Positions 55,740 through 64,000 of a stretch of DNA of 64,000 bases are shown here, one piece after another. A model generated the notes under the pieces. That model did no database searches and was not told where the DNA came from. It saw only the letters and a program-made list of their open reading frames with translations. This DNA comes from Capitella teleta (taxonomy: Eukaryota > Annelida > Polychaeta > Capitellidae): positions 267,499 to 331,498 of the forward strand of contig KB294357.1 of NCBI GenBank assembly GCA_000328365.1, in the 5' to 3' direction. Position 1 is the first letter of the stretch. Each line of letters opens with the position of its first letter. Both the position numbers and the translations under genes were made by a program.

Positions 55740-57068
55740 GATAATCTGATGATAAATTATTAGTTATGATGATGGGCACTGATGACGACTAAAGACTATA
55801 AATTATGATGGTGGACATTCCAGGACGATATACAAATAATTTACATTTCGTGGATATTTTTTTAATGTGGTTCGAATCATTATAGGAGTGTTTGATCAAG
55901 CATCTCAAAATTTTAAAATAGGACATTTTAATTTAATTAACGTCGGATGAGTGTAAGGATTTATCGGATAGACTACGCTGTAATGAAGGAACATCAACAG
56001 GAAGGTCAGTGGGCAACAACAATTTGTGTTGCCAACAAAAGTAATTACCCATATATGGCACTATATATAATCAGCCATTGACAGCATCCTTGAATGGGGA
56101 AAACACCGATCTTTTTTATTGGCTTCAAGTTGATGAATGCTTACCAAAAGTCCAAAACACTCTCGATAATGACTTGAGCTGGTGCCAATCCATGAACGTT
56201 TATAAGTTGGGCGGCGAGAGAGCAAAAGAGAAGAGACGGGAGAAGGGAATCCGCGCTGACACCGACCAGACCTCTCTCTCCCTTGGCCACTCGCTCCCGG
56301 TGACTGTAACTTTGAGGAAGTAAAAGTGTTGTAACGTGGAGTCATGGAGTCCTCTTCCTTCAAGAGTCGCTAGGTGTCTCCGCCGACATGCGGCCAGAAA
56401 GGAAGGAGTGAAGTAGAACACGCACAAGAAGAAAGTTAAATTATTGTTGACCACCAAGGACACTATTTACAAGGTGTCATCTGACTCATGCTCACCACCA
56501 ATAGCCTAGGGAATAGGGGGTGAGATCATTGTGTAACACCCAGTTGGCCGCTCCGACTGATGGTGTGGCTGTCGTCTGTTCGTTAGACAATGGGGCCAGA
56601 TCGGATTACATATTATGGACAATGAAATCAATACTTAGCATAAATAAAAGTTCAGCAGTAGATCTAAAACCCGTGGATCGGTTGTTGTGGCCCATTGCGA
56701 AATTGCAAACAAGAGCATGGATGCCAATATATTTGGCGGATTATGTGCGTGAAAATTGTAAGGTAACACGGGCATCTAAAATTTTATTTCGTGTGTGGAC
56801 TCATTTTGGGCCTGATACGTTAAGGCGGATCCATGGGCGATTGGGATCAGCCATATTATAGTGCTAGTGTGTACCATTTCAATGTGAACTAAAGAAATAC
56901 AACTGATTGGGAATACCATGATGCAGTGAACGAAATGGGTGTAAATCAATCCAAATAATGTGAAGGAGATTGAAACCATACTAGAAGTTCTACCTTTGAA
57001 CAAAAATCAGCATTTGATAATACCTGGTAATTAAAGAACTCACAAAATCTCAAGACATTTAAACAAAC
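55740..57068. other. Gene-free stretch before aspartate aminotransferase
   Basis: Open frames at 56078, 56200 (reverse) and 56520 lack motifs. Nothing else recognised. Confidence 0.4.
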
Positions 57069-57074
57069 TTTAAT
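57069..57074 (-). promoter_or_regulatory. Possible poly(A) signal of aspartate aminotransferase
   Basis: ATTAAA on the minus strand, about 310 bases past the stop codon. No AATAAA is nearer. Confidence 0.3.
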
Positions 57075-57385
57075 AAAGAAAAAAAAGAATTTAAAAGATG
57101 TTCACTATATCAATCAAGAGAAATACAAGAAAAGTAACACAAAATATACATTTGACATTTATGGCAAGCATTATTTCTGTTATTTTTATATCGCGTTCAG
57201 TAAGAAACGAACTACACCGAGAAAAGAAAATACACGTACATCAAACACAGTTTACTGAGACCACTACTTGAAAGTGAGAATTATATCGGCCACAAGATGT
57301 TTAGAACACACACACTGTTTTAACAAGCATTTCCCAAACAACTACCAAACTATTAACAACCCCTGGGTGAAAAAGACGCTTGTGT

Positions 57386-60300
57386 TCACTTGGTGACCTC
57401 GTGCATGGCGTGCGCCAAATGACCCACGTTCTTTGATGTGACCCCAGCGACTGAGATGCGGCCATCCTTGGTCAAATAAACTGAGAACTCCTTGATCATT
57501 CGCTCAACCTGTGAAAACAAATCAGTTGATGAGCACCTTCGCGACATAACACCCACCTGGTCTGGTTTGAGGCCAGTGTAGCAGAACATGCCGATCTGAT
57601 CGGTGATGTGTTCCCAGTTGCGCGATGAGCCCTCCTTCGCCAAACCGTCCTTCAGTGATTGACGCATGGTGATGATACGGTCGGCCATCAGCTTCACATC
57701 ACCCAGCCATTGCTGCTTCAGAGCAGCGCTACCCAGCACCGTCTTCACGAGGCGAGCGCCGTGCACTGGGGGGTTTGAGTACATAGGGCGGATGAGGATC
57801 TTCACTTGGGACATCAGACGTTCGGCTTCCTCAGCAGAGGAACACGTGATGGTGAAGGCACCGGCACGCTCGCCTGTCAGAGGAGAGATTACATAATCTG
57901 TACCTCAGATCTTAAAACACCACGCTCACCATAGAGACCCATGTTCTTGGCAAAAGATTGAGCCAGGGCGACATTATGGCCGTCCTTAACAAAGTGCCTA
58001 ACGGCAAAAGCGTCCCGGTTGACGTCTCCGCTCGCGAATCCTTGGTACGCCATGTCAAAGAAGGGGAAGATACCTTTCTTCTTGATAACCTGGCTCATCT
58101 CCTTCCACTGCTCAGTCTTCGGATCAACTCCGGTCGGGTTGTGAGCGCAAGCGTGAAGAAGAATGACGGACCCCTCGGGCATGTTGTTGATATCCTCCAT
58201 GGCTCCCTCAAAGTCAAAACCACAGGTCTCAGGTTTGTAGTAACGGTATGATTTGACGTCCAATCCGGAGTGCCTGGGAGGAGAGTTTGGTTTGATTAGG
58301 GAGAGGGGGGTGGGGGAGGAACGAACTTGATGATGGGCAGATGGTTGCCCCAGGTGGGCGTTGGGACATAGAAGGTCTTGCTGGGGCCGAACCATTTCGA
58401 CTGCAATGAGCGAGAGAATTAGGGAGCAATTAAACAGGTTCAGAGTCACTTACAAAGACTGAAGTTCCAACACGAAGGGCTCCAGTTCCAGAGATAGCTT
58501 GCGTGGTTACATTCTGAAAAAACACAGAATGAAATTAGTGCTTTCCTGAGGACATCGTTAAGAGTTCTTGACTAACAAGCTTCTCTTTGAGGATTGTGTT
58601 GTCTTCCCCAAAGGCGAGACCTGCAGCCTCCTTGCAGAAGTCAGGCAGACCAGTAATGCCAGCATACTCATGGTCCATGTGAGCCTCATAAACAATCTTC
58701 TCAGCCTCTCTGATAGAGGGCAGCACAAATGGCTTTCCGTTGTCATCCCTGTATGCTCCTACGCCCAAGTTGATCTTCTTGGGGTTAGTGTCTTTCTTGA
58801 AAGCTTCTGTTACTCCAAGAATGGCGTCTGGGGGTCCCATCTCCACATTGCTCCACCAGCCCCTGAAGGGAAAATATAATTTCAATATAGATTTGGCCAA
58901 ACATTAAACTACTACTACTAAACATTTAACATTACAATATTCTGAAAACTGCAAAGCTTTCAGATGTACGTCTCGATACAAGGAGTTGTCCCAAAGTGAT
59001 TCTACTAAGCGCCGATTTGTGGCTACAGCCGTGTCTATAGCAGGCCTTCGATTTTGGAGCGAGCGATCGCTCTTGCAAAATTGATTTTAGGAGAGCGAAA
59101 TGTCGCTCGCCAAAGCTTTTATGAATCGCTCGCCCCAAAAGTGTGCCTTATTAATGCTACAAGCCGAAACCCGCACGTTATGAAATTTATTACAAATCAC
59201 AACGTTTGTAACACAAGAACGAAATAGAATTTTAAATGACATGCGGTAGCGCGGGTTTCGAAATTTAAGTTTAAAGAGGACCTCTGTTCATTTCAAAAGC
59301 TTTTTAGATCGGTTCTGTGGGCTTTATTGAGTGACAAAAGACTGTTTTTGAAAAATTTGGTCAACTGTGAATGATATTTAAGACAAATTAAAATACGAAT
59401 TTCCTGCTCAGGCAGAATAGCTTGAAACAAGATGAGTGCGAGATTTCTTTTATGAGAACTGCTGAAAGATCTGCTCATTCAACGGCTCCCATTGTTAACA
59501 AAAGGAGAATTACTTTAGTCACGTCACCACAGTCCGAAATCGAACGCGAGAAGAAAGCGAGATTTTAAACCTCTCAAACTCTATGTATCTAGAAATTAGC
59601 CCACAGCAAGCGTATTGTCTAAAATAATGTCAGTCAAAAGGTGTATTTGTCTTTTGGGATGTATCCTCTATCCTCTGTTATCAGTTCAAAACAACCAGAG
59701 GTCCTCTTTTAGCACACTCATATAAGATAATTTCACTGTATCATGCATTTATGTTTGTTCCCTTTTTGAAAATTAAACAAGATAAAATGTTTTGTCTAAT
59801 TTATCTTCATTTAATTAAAACTCGTGAACTGCACCATGGATCGATACTATATCTACAACTTGAGAGCCTATGATGTCTGAGGCTATTTTTTAGCAACTTT
59901 AATTTTCACTCGCATAAGTAAATTTAGGAGAGTGAAAAACAGCTCTGCTAGAATTTCCATAATCGAAGGCCTAGCTTATAGTGAGCGTAGTGCCCTAAAA
60001 GCGCTGATAATGTGCATACAATGGCTCAGAAGTCATATTCCGCATCGAGTCGGAAAACCAGAAGATGAAGACACTGATGAATTGCCAGACTTCTATTGCT
60101 GAATGTGTTCGCTCTCATTTTATTCATAACGATATGCTGGACTCGAGAGAGGGAGCACAAGGCCTTCCTGCAAGAGAGCACCGCAGTTCGGTACCAAGAT
60201 GCCGAAAGGCATTTGGAAGAGCTCTTGGGAGCCATCTCAGAAGATGCGGCCAATGTTGTGAGGACTCATTTGAAGGTGGCTTCAAATGTTGTTGTTGGCT

Positions 60301-60873
60301 CAGTGTTCTCACCTTTCAACTGTCCTTTGTCTCTAACAAAAGCCTATATAAAGGCATATATAAATTGATATCTTTACCCCGTGTTCGTGGGTTCAGGTTA
60401 ATATGACAAGTGTACCAATAATATAATGCAATTATAATACGCCATTAATAACGGCATTACATTATTTATTATAATTAATAATTCAACTTCAAGAAAAAAA
60501 AGCGAATTACTGATTGAACGATTATCGACAAGTATTTATAGTATTAATATTCAAAATCATAGCTGTGCAATACCTCTTCAACATGCATGGATAGCAATTC
60601 CCTTAGTGAGGATACCGAGCGATTTGTTGGGGTGTTGACAAACCAAGAAATGAAGAATTGATATCACGGATGCACCGTCACCGGGCCGGTGCCACCGTTG
60701 GTCACGTAGAGAAAACTGGATGTAAATTCCCGATTTACACAAAGTCACGCTTAATGAACAGACGCATAGAAACCTCAAACTTACGTGCTACGGGTCTGGG
60801 TGGCTGCAAGCGCATTTCTTGCGTGGAAAGGGGCTGAGTAAGCCACAAAGCGGGCGACGGATTGCAGAGCCAT
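57386..60873 (-). CDS. GOT2: Aspartate aminotransferase, mitochondrial
   Basis: This PLP enzyme interconverts aspartate plus 2-oxoglutarate with oxaloacetate plus glutamate in the matrix, as part of the malate-aspartate shuttle. Exons in transcript order: 60873-60785, 58862-58577, 58513-58454, 58400-58327, 58273-57930, 57873-57557 and 57508-57386. All junctions are GT-AG and phases close to 430 residues, the same length as human GOT2. The start [20 protein letters not shown] is a basic, Ser/Ala-rich presequence; the mature enzyme begins near [14 protein letters not shown] is held by Lys279 in [29 protein letters not shown] and RPMYSNPP are also present. The C-terminus [20 protein letters not shown] matches the family. 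Intron 1 (1.9 kb) carries MITE copy H and a coding-like fragment of unknown origin. Mitochondrial rather than cytosolic assignment rests on the presequence and residue similarity. Confidence 0.97.
59271..59711 (+). mobile_element. TTAA-MITE copy H, best full-length copy, in aspartate aminotransferase intron 1
   Basis: Opens TTAAAGAGGACCTCTG and closes CAGAGGTCCTCTTTTA. About 440 bp, no open frame. The TTAA target and inverted ends suggest a piggyBac-type transposase moved it in trans, which is inference because no such transposase is in the window. Confidence 0.85.
60013..60370 (+). pseudogene. Coding-like fragment of unknown origin in aspartate aminotransferase intron 1
   Basis: The plus strand contains two stretches with codon-like composition, one including [20 protein letters not shown] and one including [20 protein letters not shown]. 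Both are helix-rich and GC-richer than the intron, but they do not share one open frame and no start or splice structure is clear. It may be a decayed retrocopy or mobile-element piece, or less likely a nested gene. I do not recognise the family. Confidence 0.3.
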
Positions 60874-62220
<1,347 letters not shown>

Positions 62221-62251
62221 AGTAAAAAGCATTACAAACAAAACTAGTCAA

Positions 62252-62257
62252 TTTATT
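62252..62257 (-). promoter_or_regulatory. Poly(A) signal of the chitin-binding gene
   Basis: AATAAA on the minus strand, about 60 bases past the stop codon. Confidence 0.5.
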
Positions 62258-62315
62258 GAGGGAAAAAGTAATCATTAAAGTAATAGATTTAGAAAGAAAG
62301 TAATTCATTTAATTA

Positions 62316-63766
62316 TCAGTCATTAATGTCCAGATTAGAATCGGTATAATCAGAATAATCAGTATATCCTGTATAATACAAAAGTGTGCTTGTTTCACCT
62401 TCCGTTGCTATGGTTTCAGTACTTCTTGTCGATTCGGCATTTGTTGTCAGTTCGGCTGCGGTTGTGGTTTCAGCTGCGGTTGTCGTGGTTTCAGCTGCCG
62501 TTGTCGTTGTTTCAGCTGCGGTTGTCGTGGTTTCAGCTGCCGTTGTTGTTGTTTCAGCTGCGGTTGTCGTGGTTTCAGCTGCTGTTGTCGTGGATGCAGG
62601 TGGTGTTGATATAGTGGTGACTATCATTGTCCCGCATGGAGGAGCCACGTGGTCAGGATAGTCACAGATGCCCATATCCTCATTAAAGACCAGTCCTGAA
62701 AACGAAAATTAAAAATATAACAGCAAATGAATTATCAGCAGTCAAAGTTTGTTTGGAGCTCATTAAACATTAATTCACCTGTATCTTAGTCAGATACATA
62801 CGTATCGATCCATTATCTCCAATGGTCAAATGATATCTCCTCCTGTTCCTTTGTCACCACAGACAGTATGTAATCTGCAGGTCCAACATAATGATGGTGA
62901 CGATATAATTATAAGAGTACCATCCTGTGTTATATTCCCCATTCATTGATACAGGATATAAGATATTTTGCTCTACTGTAAAATTTTAATTGCCTTAATT
63001 TGCATTTGAAATTGTGAAATTCTCCAGCTTTCCAGCATTGGCTGACAGGCCATTGCAATGACAATCTTTTTATATCTTATATATATCTATATCTATAGGT
63101 ACATTTGATCACAGAGCTGCATTCTGACTTCTTGTGTGTCGGATAAAATTGTGTCTCTGCCGATCAGAGAACTTGGTCCCATGCATCATGTGAAGTGATA
63201 TTGAATTATTCGCCAATGACTCCAAATGTTGGTCAATAACCTGGGTTGCAAGGGATGTGTCCGAAGAAGACGCCTCCATTGCAGGTGTAAAAAGCGGTAC
63301 AGTTGACGTAGTAATCAGCGTAATTGCCGTCTTCCATACCAGTGCAATCCCTGTACAAACCACAAGGTGGACCAACGAACAGGTAGCTGCACATAAGAGG
63401 AACATTGCAGAATTGCCATAGGTTAAAGCAACAGACTCACTATTCACATCTCCCGAGTTCTTCATCGAATACATATTCATCCTCACACTCAATGAACTCC
63501 CCTTCTCCCGCAGTACACAGGGTGTAGCTCCAGCAGCCCCATCCGTACACCCCATCCTCCTTGTCGGTGCAGTCGACGCCTTCCCTCTGCGGCACAGCAG
63601 ACGCTTCTGCAAACAACGGCTATTACTCAACAATCCAATGGTCATAAATTATTGTTATAGCCAATATTTTCACGAGTCAATCATTGTGTTAATTAGTGCT
63701 GGACTCACCGTGCACGAAAACCGCACCAAGTACAAGGAGCAATATTGTCGAGTAAGACTTCATCAT
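62316..63766 (-). CDS. Secreted protein with two chitin-binding type-2 domains and a Thr-rich mucin tail
   Basis: Exons in transcript order: 63766-63709, 63606-63441, 63386-63241 and 62695-62316; GT-AG junctions and phases close to 249 residues. Signal peptide MMKSYSTILLLVLGAVFVHE (to about residue 23). The first six-Cys peritrophin-like domain is about 32-83 (GVYGWGCWSYTLCTAG, FDEELGRC). The second is 89-144 and is a clear CBM14: CTGMEDGNYADYYVNCTAFY, then CNGGVFFGHIPCNPGLVFNE and CDYPDHVAPPC. Residues 146-230 are repeats of AAETTTT, a likely O-glycosylated stalk, then an acidic Tyr-rich tail (YTGYTDYSDYTDSNLDIND). No membrane anchor. It should bind chitin in an extracellular layer such as gut lining or mucus; the tissue is unknown. 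Close relatives are peritrophins and chitin-binding mucins. Confidence 0.9.
62440..62605 (-). repeat. 21-bp coding minisatellite (AAETTTT repeats)
   Basis: About seven units. Alternate units differ at fixed bases (GCGGTTGTCGTG versus GCCGTTGTYGTT on the plus strand), giving a 42-bp higher-order period. Confidence 0.9.
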
Positions 63767-63802
63767 GAGTCGGTATTAGACGTTTGTGAAGAATGTTTTC
63801 TC

Positions 63803-63810
63803 TATTTATA
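63803..63810 (-). promoter_or_regulatory. TATA box of the chitin-binding gene
   Basis: The minus strand reads TATAAATA, within AAATATAAATAGA, 37-44 bases upstream of the first ATG. Transcription would start about 10 bases before the ATG, so the 5' UTR would be very short. Confidence 0.6.
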
Positions 63811-64000
63811 TTTACGCCAAGCTTTTAGGGGTCATTTGAGAATGTGTGATAAGCAATTATGTTTTGGCCTGAGAAAAGTACCATTTGTGATTCCATTGCG
63901 TTATGACACCATAACGGCAATTTCGGGATTTCTGTTATCAGTTTAACTTGCTGTTGGAATCTAATTTTAGCCAATGCGTTCAATCTCGGTCTGGTGTCGA

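Noticed and set aside
56520-56861. 113-codon ORF beginning MRSLCNTQLAAPT
   Set aside because: No motif, no splice partner and no clear composition signal; could not be supported.

Overview
The window is nuclear DNA from an invertebrate animal. Genes are split by GT-AG introns of about 50 bp to several kb, exons are GC-richer than the AT-rich surroundings, and the spaces are full of small transposons, SINE-like repeats and microsatellites. The gene set (calcium-dependent transglutaminase, receptor guanylyl cyclase, Tctex1 dynein light chain, mitochondrial aspartate aminotransferase, chitin-binding mucin) fits a metazoan, probably a marine invertebrate. I cannot name the phylum from sequence alone.

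Layout, left to right. (1) 1-2.6 kb: several copies of a TTAA-flanked MITE and other repeats. (2) 2.7-9.8 kb, plus strand: a complete transglutaminase gene. It has 14 shared exons behind two alternative first exons, one of which starts MGC and looks dually acylated. (3) 9.8-16 kb: no gene; LINE reverse transcriptase scraps and a pogo/Tigger-like DNA element with matching ends. (4) 16.05-19.5 kb, plus strand: a three-exon gene for an unrecognised 177-residue protein. (5) 19.7-31.9 kb: gene-poor; MITE copies, SINEs, a broken Ty3/gypsy-type fossil with a 22-bp minisatellite, and one orphan exon-like ORF. (6) 31.9-49.7 kb, plus strand: a 23-exon receptor guanylyl cyclase of 1086 residues whose exon phases all close. 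(7) 49.7-57.3 kb: inverted-repeat elements, a LINE scrap and a Tctex1-domain light chain gene (52.4-54.6 kb) with one frame problem. (8) 57.4-60.9 kb, minus strand: mitochondrial aspartate aminotransferase, seven exons, 430 residues. (9) 62.3-63.8 kb, minus strand: a secreted protein with two chitin-binding type-2 domains and a Thr-rich repeat tail, behind a TATA box.

The genes are unrelated in function and each seems to have its own promoter; nothing suggests an operon or a co-functional cluster. I found no clearly new biological system. The most interesting items are: the acylated versus non-acylated transglutaminase starts; a TTAA MITE family of at least eight copies, with a pre-insertion site still present in the same window; a possible 37-bp intron or frameshift in the Tctex1 gene; and the unrecognised three-exon gene.

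Exon limits were read by eye from splice signals, phase continuity and family resemblance. No transcript data or database search was available.
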